DNA of 64,000 nucleotides from Scybalousia_A sp045221575. Its GTDB lineage: Bacteria > Bacteroidota > Bacteroidia > Bacteroidales > P3. The stretch spans positions 40,917 through 104,916 of the forward strand of contig JBGUWU010000018.1 in the NCBI GenBank assembly GCA_045221575.1, read 5' to 3'. A program made the position numbers and the translations under genes. The notes beneath the pieces were generated by a model. The model did no database searches and was not told where the DNA came from. It was given only the letters and a program-made list of their open reading frames with translations. Shown piece after piece: positions 53,759 through 63,114 of this stretch (its first letter is position 1; every line of letters starts with the position of its first letter).

Positions 53759-55342
53759 TTATTCTTTTATGTACTTGTGTGCGACATCGTCAAGAACATC
53801 ATGCAGAGTCTTTAAGATGTCTTCGTTGATATTTCCTTTTTTGATTTCCTGCAAAGTGTTCTGATGATTTAAGTTAAGCAGTTCCAAAAAGTCTTTCTCA
53901 ACCTCAGATACTTTATTTACAGGAACATCTTTCAGCCAGTCATTAGTTCCGCAGGCGATAATAGAAACCTGTTCTTCCACTCTAAGAGGTGAATATTGAG
54001 GCTGTTTAAGTATCTCAACGTTTCGTTTTCCTTTCTCCAAGACCATCTTAGTAGCAGCGTCTAAATCAGAACCAAACTTAGAGAAAGCTTCCAACTCAGT
54101 GTATTGTGCTTGGTCAAGCTTAAGCGTTCCCGCTATTTTCTTCATAGACTTTATCTGAGCTTTACCACCTACTCTTGACACAGACACACCTACGTTAATG
54201 GCTGGCTTTATACCTGCGTTGAATAAGTTAGACTCCAAGAATATCTGTCCATCAGTGATAGAGATAACGTTTGTTGGAATATACGCTGAAATATCTCCTG
54301 CTTGTGTTTCTATGATAGGAAGAGCCGTTAATGAACCTCCACCTTTTACCTTATCTTTTAATATTGCAGGTAGGTCATTCATTTTTCTTGCAACATCATC
54401 ATTGTTGATTATCTTACATGCTCTTTCCAATAATCTTGAGTGAAGATAGAACACATCGCCAGGATAAGCCTCTCTGCCTGGTGGTCTTCTAAGCAACAAG
54501 GAAACTTCTCTATAAGCTACAGCTTGTTTAGATAGGTCATCATAAATAATAAGAGCCGAACGACCAGTATCTCTAAAATATTCACCTATTGCCGCTCCTG
54601 CAAAAGGTGCATAGAACTGCATTGCCGCTGCATCGGCTGCTGTTGCTGCAAGAACAATAGTGTATTTCATTGCTCCATGTTCTTCAAGTGTTTTAACTGT
54701 TTGAGCAACAGTAGATGCTTTTTGACCACAAGCAACATAGATACAATAAACAGGATTGCCAGCCTCAAAGAACTCTTTCTGATTTAGGATAGTGTCTATT
54801 GCTATGGCTGTTTTACCTGTCTGTCTATCGCCTATTATAAGTTCTCTTTGTCCTCGTCCAATAGGAATCATAGAGTCAATGGCTTTAATGCCTGTCTGCA
54901 AAGGTTCATCAACAGGCTGACGAAAGATAACTCCAGGAGCTTTTCTTTCTATAGGCATATCAAAAACTTCTCCCTCTATTGCTCCTTTTCCGTCTATTGG
55001 TTGTCCTATAGTGTTGATAACTCTGCCTACAAGTCCTTCACCAACAGCAATGGAAGCAATTCTTTTGGTTCGTTTTACGGTGTCGCCTTCGTTGATGTCT
55101 CCTGCCTCACCTAAAAGAACAATACCAACATTGTCTTCTTCTAAGTTTTGAATAATACCCTCTGTTCCATTTGCAAACTCTACCAACTCTCCTGCTTGTG
55201 CATTCATAAGGCCATAAGCCCTCGCTATGCCGTCTCCAACACTCAAGACGATGCCAACTTCTTCCAACTCTGTTTCTATGTTGGCATTGGATAGTTGTTG
55301 TCTAAGTATGGCTGTAACTTCTGATGGTTTTATATCTGCCAT
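53759..55342 (-). CDS. atpA: ATP synthase F1 subunit alpha
   Basis: Nucleotide-binding alpha subunit of the F1 head. Walker A GDRQTGKTAIAI is at about residues 170-181, with the PGREAYPGDVFYLHSRLLER segment and the ELxAFSKFGSDLD signature in order. 527 aa is normal for Bacteroidetes. Last gene of atpE-F-H-A; the usual next gene, atpG, is missing here and a terminator follows instead. Confidence 0.97.
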   Translation of the reverse strand: MADIKPSEVTAILRQQLSNANIETELEEVGIVLSVGDGIARAYGLMNAQAGELVEFANGTEGIIQNLEEDNVGIVLLGEAGDINEGDTVKRTKRIASIAVGEGLVGRVINTIGQPIDGKGAIEGEVFDMPIERKAPGVIFRQPVDEPLQTGIKAIDSMIPIGRGQRELIIGDRQTGKTAIAIDTILNQKEFFEAGNPVYCIYVACGQKASTVAQTVKTLEEHGAMKYTIVLAATAADAAAMQFYAPFAGAAIGEYFRDTGRSALIIYDDLSKQAVAYREVSLLLRRPPGREAYPGDVFYLHSRLLERACKIINNDDVARKMNDLPAILKDKVKGGGSLTALPIIETQAGDISAYIPTNVISITDGQIFLESNLFNAGIKPAINVGVSVSRVGGKAQIKSMKKIAGTLKLDQAQYTELEAFSKFGSDLDAATKMVLEKGKRNVEILKQPQYSPLRVEEQVSIIACGTNDWLKDVPVNKVSEVEKDFLELLNLNHQNTLQEIKKGNINEDILKTLHDVLDDVAHKYIKE

Positions 55343-55363
55343 TGTTTTATGTTTTATTTTTTA

Positions 55364-55906
55364 TTACGTGTTTTGTAAAAGTTTATTCCTTAAATCAGAA
55401 AGTTTTTTTCTGAAAGATGCATCATACTGTTTGTCATCTATCGTTAAGGAAAAGCCTCCTAAAATCCTATCATCTACTTCTGTTTCCAAATCAATATTGG
55501 CTTGAAGAGAGTTTTGTAGTTTTTCTTTTATCTCTTCTTGCAGTGATGAAGTTATTTGTTCTGCTACAACCAGGCGAGCCTTTTTTATGTTATGCTCTTT
55601 GTTGTATATCTCCAAGAACTCTTCACAGATACCAAGCAAAAAGATGTCTCTCCTTTTTTCTACAACAAGCAGAAGAAACTTAATCGTCAGCTCTTCACAA
55701 GTTTCTTTGAAAAGAGAAAGGATAATCTGTTTCTTTAGATTTGGTTTTATGACAGGATTCCTTAAAATAACTTGAAACTCATGGTCTTTTACGCACAAGT
55801 CTTTTATAGAGAGAATATCTCTAAGCACCTTGTCTAAGATATTGCTTTCTTTGGCAAGGATATAAAGACTGTTAGCATACCTGCTCTGTAACTTTATTTC
55901 TCTCAT
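55364..55906 (-). CDS. atpH: ATP synthase F1 subunit delta
   Basis: Peripheral-stalk delta (OSCP) subunit. It is 180 aa with the N-terminal helical bundle (SRYANSLYILAKE) and the C-terminal VDDRILGGFSLTIDDKQYDAS block that marks the family. 21 bases upstream of atpA and 15 after atpF. Confidence 0.94.
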   Translation of the reverse strand: MREIKLQSRYANSLYILAKESNILDKVLRDILSIKDLCVKDHEFQVILRNPVIKPNLKKQIILSLFKETCEELTIKFLLLVVEKRRDIFLLGICEEFLEIYNKEHNIKKARLVVAEQITSSLQEEIKEKLQNSLQANIDLETEVDDRILGGFSLTIDDKQYDASFRKKLSDLRNKLLQNT

Positions 55907-55921
55907 TGTGCAGAAAAAGAT

Positions 55922-56416
55922 TTATTTGAAGTTAATGTTTTGCATTTCTTGAGAAATAATCTGTTCGCTACGTTGCTTGTCTGAAAGCTCTTGTTTAAGA
56001 ATCTTTTCAGCAATCTCTATAGAGAACAAAGACACTTGTTCTTTCAAGTCCTCAACAGCTTGACGTTTTTCAGCTTGTATGTTTTCTCTCGCCTCTCTAA
56101 TGATTTTGTCAGACTCCAAAGTGGCTTGTTGTTTAGCATCTTCTATTATCTGCTCCTTCACTTGCTTAGCTTCTTTGAGTAGTTGGTCTCTTTCTTTCTT
56201 AGCCTCCAAAAGAAGTTGTTCATTATCAAGTTTAAGCTGTTTCATCTCTTCTTGTGCATGCTTTGCTGCCAAAAGAGAGTCTTTAATCTCTTCTTCTCTT
56301 TTTTTGATGCCTTTGATAAGAACAGGCCAACCCCATTTGCCTAATATTCCAAGAACTATTATAAAGATAATAGTCATCCAAAATATTAGTCCTATGCCTG
56401 GAGTTAATAGTTCCAT
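55922..56416 (-). CDS. atpF: ATP synthase F0 subunit b
   Basis: 164 aa: one N-terminal membrane helix (about residues 5-28, GLIFWMTIIFIIVLGIL) and a long charged coiled coil forming the peripheral stalk. Sits between atpE and atpH in the usual order. Confidence 0.94.
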   Translation of the reverse strand: MELLTPGIGLIFWMTIIFIIVLGILGKWGWPVLIKGIKKREEEIKDSLLAAKHAQEEMKQLKLDNEQLLLEAKKERDQLLKEAKQVKEQIIEDAKQQATLESDKIIREARENIQAEKRQAVEDLKEQVSLFSIEIAEKILKQELSDKQRSEQIISQEMQNINFK

Positions 56417-56491
56417 AGTTATTTTCTAAGGTTTAAAAAAGCTGATTAAGCACTCTTTTAATAAAGAATACTTAATCAAACTTAATAACTT

Positions 56492-56752
56492 TTATTTTAC
56501 TATCAAAATGAAACAAGTAACAACTGCGAACAAAGCAACAGCTTCTACCAAAGCCGCAATGATAATCATATTTGTACGGATATCACCTGTTGCTTCTGGT
56601 TGGCGAGCTATAGCTTCCATTGCATTTTTACCAATGTTTCCAATACCAATACCTGCTGCTATTGCTGCAAGTCCTGCTCCTATAGCTGCAAGTCCTTGTC
56701 CTATTGGCAAGTAATTTGCAACTGCGTCTAATAATACCATTAATGATGTCAT
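56492..56752 (-). CDS. atpE: ATP synthase F0 subunit c
   Basis: 86-aa hairpin of two membrane helices. The first is rich in Gly/Ala (GAGLAAIAAGIGIGNIG) and the second contains the ion-binding glutamate in ALVEAVALFAVV. The residue after the glutamate is alanine, not the serine/threonine of sodium-type rings, which suggests proton coupling. atpB, normally just upstream, is not here. Confidence 0.95.
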   Translation of the reverse strand: MTSLMVLLDAVANYLPIGQGLAAIGAGLAAIAAGIGIGNIGKNAMEAIARQPEATGDIRTNMIIIAALVEAVALFAVVTCFILIVK

Positions 56753-56782
56753 TATTTTATTATTTTTTTGATGTTAATTATC

Positions 56783-57346
56783 TTAGAATATTTTCTTCAT
56801 AACCTTTGCTCTGTATTCGTCAAAGTATCTTCCCTCAAACTTAGAGAAAGACATCTTTTTATTATATCCCTCAGCAAAGTAAATTAATATAGGTTCTAAT
56901 TCATTAGGTGTTCTGTATCCCATTTCAACAGTGATAGGTGAAAAGTCAGCCTTGCGTATAACCATTGAAGGATAGCCACCGCCTTTTTGTCCTTCCCAAA
57001 GAACTTTCATTAGTTCATGAGTACCGTTCTTGCCTTTAGCATTCTTTGTTGAATGATAAACAGTTCCGTCTATTGTAATATCTTCTTGACCTTCTGCATC
57101 AAACTTCACAGGGTAGTAGTAATAATTTAAGATGCGTGCAATAGTATCGTTAGAGAATGTTTTTTCATCTAACACCTTACACCAACCACACCAAGAAGTA
57201 TAACAATCAATAAACAAAGGTTTAGCTTGTTTAGATGCTTGTTGTATAGCGCTATCTATGTTATTCCATTTTACACTTGTTTGTGCTTTTCCGTTAAAGG
57301 CAAGCAACATAAACACAGCCAATACAATTAAAGTTATTCTTTTCAT
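56783..57346 (-). CDS. secreted thioredoxin-like protein
   Basis: 187 aa with a signal peptide (MKRITLIVLAVFMLLAFNG-KA). A thioredoxin fold with the redox pair CGWC in SWCGWCKVLDEKTF follows, then GGYPSMVIRKADF with the cis-proline strand. Periplasmic disulfide reductase or isomerase likely. It ends 30 bases before atpE and has a promoter upstream, so it probably heads the ATP synthase transcript, where atpB might be expected. Confidence 0.85.
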   Translation of the reverse strand: MKRITLIVLAVFMLLAFNGKAQTSVKWNNIDSAIQQASKQAKPLFIDCYTSWCGWCKVLDEKTFSNDTIARILNYYYYPVKFDAEGQEDITIDGTVYHSTKNAKGKNGTHELMKVLWEGQKGGGYPSMVIRKADFSPITVEMGYRTPNELEPILIYFAEGYNKKMSFSKFEGRYFDEYRAKVMKKIF

Positions 57347-57382
57347 CTTTTAATACTTTTTTATTCCCTTTATAATTTTTTG

Positions 57383-57390
57383 CAAATATA
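57383..57390 (-). promoter_or_regulatory. -7 promoter box (TATATTTG) for the thioredoxin-atpEFHA unit
   Basis: Exact TAnnTTTG match on the minus strand, 36 bases before the thioredoxin-like ATG. Confidence 0.55.
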
Positions 57391-57494
57391 TACAATTTAA
57401 ACGTTATAGCAAGATTTTTTTATAAAAAATAAACGTTTGCAAAAAAAATACCAATCTTATAATTACATACACACAGATTTTCAAAGTTTTTTTC

Positions 57495-57502
57495 TATTTT
57501 TG
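57495..57502 (+). promoter_or_regulatory. -7 promoter box (TATTTTTG) for lepA
   Basis: Exact TAnnTTTG match 24 bases before the lepA ATG. Confidence 0.55.
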
Positions 57503-57526
57503 CAAAAAATTTTTGAACGACAATAA

Positions 57527-59314
57527 ATGAAAAACATAAGAAACTTCTGTATTATTGCACATATAGACCACGGAAAAAGTACTTTAGCAGACCGTATGCT
57601 TGAATTTACTAAAAGTATTCCACAAAGAGAGATGGAAAACCAAGTTCTTGACAACATGGATTTGGAAAGAGAGAGAGGTATTACCATAAAATCTCATGCT
57701 ATTCAAATGGAATACACTTATAATGGAGAGAAATATTATCTTAACCTTATAGATACTCCAGGGCATGTGGATTTTTCATACGAAGTTTCTCGTTCATTAG
57801 CTGCTTGTGAAGGTGCTTTGTTAGTCGTTGATAGCACACAAGGTATTCAAGCACAAACAATATCCAATCTTTATCAAGCTTTGGATAATGATCTTGAGAT
57901 TATACCTGTGCTTAACAAAATAGACCTTCAAAATTCCATGGTAGAAGAAGTTTCTGACCAGGTTATTGACTTGTTAGGCTGTAAGAAAGAAGACATTATC
58001 CTTGCTTCTGCTAAAACAGGTGCTGGAGTAGAACAGATACTTCAACGAATAATAGAAGTTATACCTCAACCCAAAGGAGATGCTTCTCAACCATTACAAG
58101 CACTTATCTTTGACTCTGTTTTTAATGCTTACAGAGGAGTAATATCTTATTTTAGAATCTTCAATGGTTCGTTGTCTCAAGGTGATAAGGTTATGTTTAT
58201 GAACACAGGCAACGAATATAATGCTGATGAGATAGGTATATTAAAGTATGACCTCGCTCCAACTAAGACTCTTTCAATAGGAGATGTGGGTTATATTATT
58301 TCTTCTATAAAAACAAGCACAGAAGTAAAAGTAGGAGATACAATAACTAAGGTAGATAATCCTTGCAATGAAGCAATAAAAGGTTTTCAAGAAGTTAAAC
58401 CTATGGTCTTTGCAGGAGTATATCCTCAAGATACAGCAGACTATGAAGAACTGAGAGCTTCAATAGAAAAACTACAACTTAATGATGCTTCACTTACTTT
58501 TGTACCAGAGAGTTCTTTGGCCTTAGGCTTTGGTTTTAGATGTGGTTTTCTTGGACTTCTTCACATGGAGATAATACAAGAACGATTGGAAAGAGAGTTT
58601 AATATTGATGTAATAACAACAGTTCCTAACGTAAATTATAAAGTCTATACAACTAAAGGAGAATGTCTTGATGTATATAACCCAAGCGGATTGCCAGACC
58701 CTTCTTCTATTGAACATATAGAAGAGCCATATATTTTAGCTTCAATAATAACTAAAACAGAATATATTGGAGGTATAATGAAACTCTGCATAGATAAGCG
58801 AGGAATACTGAAAAACCAAACATATATATCTACTGACAGAGCAGAGATAGTATTTGAACTGCCTTTAGGAGAAGTTGTGTTTGATTTCTATGATAAGCTT
58901 AAATCTATAAGCAAAGGTTATGCTTCTTTTGATTATCACCCATTTGATTACAAACCTTCTAAACTTGTAAAACTTGAGATACTTCTTAACGGCGATGCTG
59001 TTGATGCTCTTTCTACACTTATCTATGCTGACAATGCCTATCCTTTTGCAAGACGTATGTGTGAAAAGCTTAAAGAACTAATACCAAGACAACAGTTTGA
59101 TATAGCTATTCAAGGAGCAATAGGTTCAAAAATCATTGCCAGAGAAACAGTAAAAGCAGTAAGAAAAGATGTTACTGCAAAATGTTATGGAGGAGATATA
59201 ACACGAAAACGAAAACTACTTGAAAAACAAAAAGAAGGAAAGAAACGTATGAGACAAGTAGGTAACGTAGAAGTACCTCAAAGTGCTTTCCTTGCTGTGC
59301 TTAAGTTAGACTAA
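57527..59314 (+). CDS. lepA: elongation factor 4 (LepA)
   Basis: Ribosome-associated translational GTPase. G1 AHIDHGKSTL begins near residue 10, then RGITIKSHA, G3 DTPGHVDF and G4 NKID. The C-terminal LepA-specific domain contains RRMCEKLKELIPRQQFDIAI and KCYGGDITRKRKLLEKQKEG near the end. 595 aa is standard. Its last 14 bases overlap the 3' end of the convergent aroA gene. Confidence 0.97.
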   Translation: MKNIRNFCIIAHIDHGKSTLADRMLEFTKSIPQREMENQVLDNMDLERERGITIKSHAIQMEYTYNGEKYYLNLIDTPGHVDFSYEVSRSLAACEGALLVVDSTQGIQAQTISNLYQALDNDLEIIPVLNKIDLQNSMVEEVSDQVIDLLGCKKEDIILASAKTGAGVEQILQRIIEVIPQPKGDASQPLQALIFDSVFNAYRGVISYFRIFNGSLSQGDKVMFMNTGNEYNADEIGILKYDLAPTKTLSIGDVGYIISSIKTSTEVKVGDTITKVDNPCNEAIKGFQEVKPMVFAGVYPQDTADYEELRASIEKLQLNDASLTFVPESSLALGFGFRCGFLGLLHMEIIQERLEREFNIDVITTVPNVNYKVYTTKGECLDVYNPSGLPDPSSIEHIEEPYILASIITKTEYIGGIMKLCIDKRGILKNQTYISTDRAEIVFELPLGEVVFDFYDKLKSISKGYASFDYHPFDYKPSKLVKLEILLNGDAVDALSTLIYADNAYPFARRMCEKLKELIPRQQFDIAIQGAIGSKIIARETVKAVRKDVTAKCYGGDITRKRKLLEKQKEGKKRMRQVGNVEVPQSAFLAVLKLD

Positions 59315-60542
59315 TGAAACAGGAGAGGTCATTGAAGAACTTTCTCCAAGACTTTTCCACACAAGATATATCATCAAACTCTATTTCTTTACATATCATA
59401 CATAAAGAGCATAAAGCCATAACTACTCTATGGTCAGAATAAGACGAGAACTTTGGCTTTGATTCTCTATTAATACTGCCGGAATGAACAAGTAGCCTAT
59501 CTTTTTCAACAAAACATCTTTTGCCTAATTTATTCAATTCATTGGCTATGCTTTCTATACGGTTAGATTCTTTTACTCGTTGAGTCTCTATGCCTATTAT
59601 CTCTCCTTCTACGCCCTTAGCATACAGACTTACAACTAAAGGAAGAAAAACATCTGGACTGTCTTTAACATCAAAAACTAATCTATCTTTTACTAAGGTA
59701 GAATCATAACGAAGAATACATTTATCTTGTTCAAAAATCGTTACTATCCCTAAGTTAGAAAAAAACTCTTTCTGATTGTAATCTCCTTGTAGTGTGCTTG
59801 GCTTTAAGTTAGGAATAATGACTTCTTTTAACTCTCCCACACAAGCAAAAGCATACACAAAACCTAATGCTGAATAGTCTTGTTCAACCTTAAAAGCACG
59901 GAAATCATACTTTGACTCCTTACTAACAATGGTATTGTTTTCCACTGTTATCTTAGCACCAAAGAGATTTGCTAAAGATATTGTTTGATTAATATACGAT
60001 AAAGAAACTTGATTATTGGGTAATTTAAGACTTAACCCTCCTTTTATATATGGCGAAATCAATAGCAAAGCACTAACAATTTGAGAAGTAAGATGATTTT
60101 CTAAATTTATTGTTTCATTACTTCTTAAATGCGAACCTGTAATCTTAAGAGGAAAGATGTTTTCTTGGTCTTTATATCTTATCTTAGCACCTAAAGATTG
60201 CAGTATATCTATCAATGGAAGCATAGGACGGCTTTGCATTCTTTGTTCTGCATCAACGATAAACTCACCTTCACAGATAGATAACAAAGCAATCAAAAAC
60301 CTTGTTACCGTTCCTGCATTCTTACAGAAGAAAGTATTATTTTCTTTTGTTTCTATATCTTTTACAAATGAATCTAACAACAATGTATCATCGCTATCTG
60401 ATAAGTTTAATATCTCTTGTTTTTTTTGAGATAAATATCTGATAATAAGCAAACGGTTGCTTATACTCTTAGAAGAGGGAAGGGAAATATAAGGTGTGCT
60501 TTTTCTATTGGTTTGACAAATAACCTTAGCAGACTTATTCAT
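59301..60542 (-). CDS. aroA: 3-phosphoshikimate 1-carboxyvinyltransferase (EPSP synthase)
   Basis: Sixth step of the shikimate pathway to chorismate. The substrate-binding LPSSKSISNRLLIIRYL is at residues ~21-37 and GNAGTV-type motif appears as KNAGTVTRFLIALL; IETQRVKESNRIESIANELN is the second signature. 413 aa is close to the usual length. Overlaps the regulator gene upstream by 8 bases and lepA (opposite strand) by 14 bases. Confidence 0.93.
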   Translation of the reverse strand: MNKSAKVICQTNRKSTPYISLPSSKSISNRLLIIRYLSQKKQEILNLSDSDDTLLLDSFVKDIETKENNTFFCKNAGTVTRFLIALLSICEGEFIVDAEQRMQSRPMLPLIDILQSLGAKIRYKDQENIFPLKITGSHLRSNETINLENHLTSQIVSALLLISPYIKGGLSLKLPNNQVSLSYINQTISLANLFGAKITVENNTIVSKESKYDFRAFKVEQDYSALGFVYAFACVGELKEVIIPNLKPSTLQGDYNQKEFFSNLGIVTIFEQDKCILRYDSTLVKDRLVFDVKDSPDVFLPLVVSLYAKGVEGEIIGIETQRVKESNRIESIANELNKLGKRCFVEKDRLLVHSGSINRESKPKFSSYSDHRVVMALCSLCMICKEIEFDDISCVEKSWRKFFNDLSCFISLT

Positions 60543-61719
60543 CTTTATGGTCTTTTAGTCCATACTCTATTATCTTGCGGTAGAGAGTTCTGTCGCTTAT
60601 GCCTAATTCCTCTGCTGCTTTGCTTCTTTTGCCGTTATGTTTTTTTAAAGCATCTATTATTGCTTGTTTCTTTAAATCTCCTATGTTTAAATTAGGCTCG
60701 TTATTCAGTTCTATATCAATAATATCATCTTCATTATGTGCTTGACTATGATGAGGATTGTCTATAAGGAATGTATTGGAAGAATTGGTTATAAGTGTTC
60801 TTACTATTTCTTTTAGTTGGTTTAGTTCTAACTTAATACTTTCTATATCTCGCTTAGATTGTAGCACCATCTGCAAAGCATCATCGCCAATAATGTTTTC
60901 ATTGTCTACATTAAACAATACAGGCAAAGAACTTTCCAAAGGAATATATTTTTGTAAGGTGTTGGCATCTATAGTACGTGATGTTTCTATTATGGATATT
61001 TGTTCTGCTACGTTCTTCAATTGACGGACATTGCCTTTCCAATGATAACGTTTTAAATATTCCCTTGCATCTTCTGTCAATGAGATATGAGGCATATGAT
61101 ATTTCTCTGCCTGATCAACAGAAAAACGCATAAACAACATATATATATCATCTTGTCTTTCTCGCAAAGGAGGTATGTTGATAGATATCTGATTTAAACG
61201 ATAATATAGATCTTCTCTGAATTTGCCATCTTCTATAGCTTTAAGCAAATTAACATTAGTAGCCGCTACTATCCTAACATCGCAATGCAAAGGCTTAGAC
61301 GAACCTACAGGCAAGAACTCACCACTTTCCAACACACGCAACAGTTTAACCTGCATACTCATCGGCAACTCACCAACCTCATCTAAGAATATCGTTCCTT
61401 TGTCCGCCTCTGCGAAGTAACCTTTTCTATCTCTGTCAGCATTAGTGAAAGCACCTTTAACATGTCCAAATAATTCACTCTCTATCGTTCCCTCTGGTAT
61501 GGCACCACAATTGACGGCTATGTATTTGTTATGCTTCCTTGAACTACATTGATGAATAATTTTAGAGAACACTTCCTTACCAACACCACTCTCTCCTGTA
61601 ACTAAAACACTCATATCAGTAACAGCAACCTTAGAGGCTATCTCTATAGCACGATTTAAGTCTTTGTTGTTACCAAGTATTCCAAATCTTCTTTTTATCG
61701 CCTGTATATCTTCACCCAT
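60535..61719 (-). CDS. sigma-54-type AAA+ transcriptional activator without receiver domain
   Basis: 394 aa: it begins directly with the AAA+ domain (Walker A GESGVGKE near residue 42; DEVGELP Walker B) and ends with a Fis-type helix-turn-helix (NGKRSKAAEELGISDRTLYR). The sigma-54 contact loop reads GAFTNA instead of GAFTGA. No signal-input domain is present, so it may be constitutively active or regulated by partners. Overlap with aroA by 8 bases suggests co-transcription. Confidence 0.88.
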   Translation of the reverse strand: MGEDIQAIKRRFGILGNNKDLNRAIEIASKVAVTDMSVLVTGESGVGKEVFSKIIHQCSSRKHNKYIAVNCGAIPEGTIESELFGHVKGAFTNADRDRKGYFAEADKGTIFLDEVGELPMSMQVKLLRVLESGEFLPVGSSKPLHCDVRIVAATNVNLLKAIEDGKFREDLYYRLNQISINIPPLRERQDDIYMLFMRFSVDQAEKYHMPHISLTEDAREYLKRYHWKGNVRQLKNVAEQISIIETSRTIDANTLQKYIPLESSLPVLFNVDNENIIGDDALQMVLQSKRDIESIKLELNQLKEIVRTLITNSSNTFLIDNPHHSQAHNEDDIIDIELNNEPNLNIGDLKKQAIIDALKKHNGKRSKAAEELGISDRTLYRKIIEYGLKDHKDE

Positions 61720-61738
61720 AGCAATGTTTAGTTCATTA

Positions 61739-62806
61739 TTACATTAAATATCTAAAAGGAAGAAGAATAAACTCTATCAGTTTCTCTACTCCTGTACGTT
61801 GAAGCCAGTTATCATAATCAAAACCTCCGCATAGTTCTATTGTTTTTTCATAGTGTTTTTTAAGCTGGTTGAGTATGGAAGGTTTTTTGCCTAAGAGAGC
61901 TATCTCATATTGATAACGAAAACTTCTATAATCGAAGTTAGCTGAAGAAAGACAAAATATCTGGCCATCTATCTGAACACTTTTAGCATGTAAGTTGCCC
62001 GGCTCATAGAAGTAGAACTTAACACCTGCTTGATGTAGTTTGCCAAGATAATGTCTTCGTATAATATCCACCACTCTTACATCAGAAGAACGAGGAATCA
62101 ATACCTTTACATCTACTCCTCGTTTTGAAGCTTCCATCATCTCTTTTCTAAGAATATGCCCCGGTAGAAAATAAGGTGTTTCTATTATCACTTCTTTCTG
62201 TGCTGAACGTATCAAAGACTCATACTTGCTTTTTATTCTCTGTCTGTAAGAATCAGGAAAATCTTGTATGAATGTCCAATCACCTATTTTATATGTCTTA
62301 TAAGAAGCAACCACAGGCAAATCATACTTATTATAATTGCGATAACTATCCCTAAAAGAGCGTCTAAAAACTTTTAACAATGTATGGTCTGTTGTTCTCA
62401 GGTTTAACTCCTTCCACGAAATAGAATAAGCTGTTATATTTGCCGACCCCATATAACCTATTTCCGAATCCACAAGAAGCAGTTTTCTATGGTTTCTGCA
62501 ATGGTTCTTAGCCAGCACTCCTCTTGTTATTCTGACTTTGCGAAACATTCTTATCTCCACTCCTACATCAATAAGAGGCTGAAAGAAACTTAAATCTGTG
62601 CCTGTTCCCCAAGCGTCTAATAATAATTTTACAGCAACACCCTCTTTGGCTTTCTTTATCAACACCATTCTAAACCTTTCGCCCATAGCATCTTTACCAA
62701 AACGGAATGTTTCAATATAGATACTACGTTTTGCATTCTCCATGTCTTCCATCATGGATTCAAACAACTTCAGGTTATCGTCAAATATAGTGTATCTCTC
62801 TGCCAT
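61739..62806 (-). CDS. cardiolipin synthase-like phospholipase D protein
   Basis: 355 aa with two HKD catalytic motifs: NHRKLLLVDSEIGYMGSANI (about 105-124) and LHAKSVQIDGQIFCLSSANF (about 272-291). Lacks the N-terminal membrane anchors of ClsA and is shorter, closer to ClsB/YbhO-type enzymes. Likely condenses phosphatidylglycerol or acts on related lipids. Upstream of the sigma-54-type regulator by 19 bases. Confidence 0.85.
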   Translation of the reverse strand: MAERYTIFDDNLKLFESMMEDMENAKRSIYIETFRFGKDAMGERFRMVLIKKAKEGVAVKLLLDAWGTGTDLSFFQPLIDVGVEIRMFRKVRITRGVLAKNHCRNHRKLLLVDSEIGYMGSANITAYSISWKELNLRTTDHTLLKVFRRSFRDSYRNYNKYDLPVVASYKTYKIGDWTFIQDFPDSYRQRIKSKYESLIRSAQKEVIIETPYFLPGHILRKEMMEASKRGVDVKVLIPRSSDVRVVDIIRRHYLGKLHQAGVKFYFYEPGNLHAKSVQIDGQIFCLSSANFDYRSFRYQYEIALLGKKPSILNQLKKHYEKTIELCGGFDYDNWLQRTGVEKLIEFILLPFRYLM

Positions 62807-62854
62807 ATCTTTTATTAACGAAAAAACTTATAAATTATTTCGTTTGATAAAAAA

Positions 62855-62883
62855 GAACGAAAAGACTTTTTGCCTTTTCGTTC
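62855..62883 (-). terminator. terminator of the small lipoprotein unit
   Basis: GAACGAAAAG and CTTTTCGTTC perfect 10-bp stem with a 9-base loop; TTTTTT follows on the minus strand. Separates it from the phospholipase D gene. Confidence 0.88.
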
Positions 62884-62916
62884 CCTGTTATAATAATCAT
62901 TAGATAGTTTTATTGT

Positions 62917-63108
62917 TTAACAAGTTTTTGATAATGGAGTTGGTTTTTGGTACACTTGTATATTTACTATATCTCCAGATATATATGCATACCTTGTATT
63001 TATATTTAAATATTGCCTTGTATTTTTATAATAGTAAAAATGAGTACTCTGTGAATATCCAACCACTATAAAAATAATCGTGATTATAAATAATATTATT
63101 CTCTTCAT
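62917..63108 (-). CDS. 63-aa secreted protein, possibly a truncated N-terminal segment
   Basis: Signal peptide (MKRIILFIITIIFIVVGYS) followed by a short beta segment HFYYYKNTRQYLNINTRYAY and a quick stop. The YYYYxxxxxxLxxN pattern recalls the pro-segments that start Bacteroidales secreted peptidases, so it may be a relic. It starts 6 bases after the lipoprotein gene and shares its terminator. Confidence 0.5.
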   Translation of the reverse strand: MKRIILFIITIIFIVVGYSQSTHFYYYKNTRQYLNINTRYAYISGDIVNIQVYQKPTPLSKTC

Positions 63109-63114
63109 AACCCT

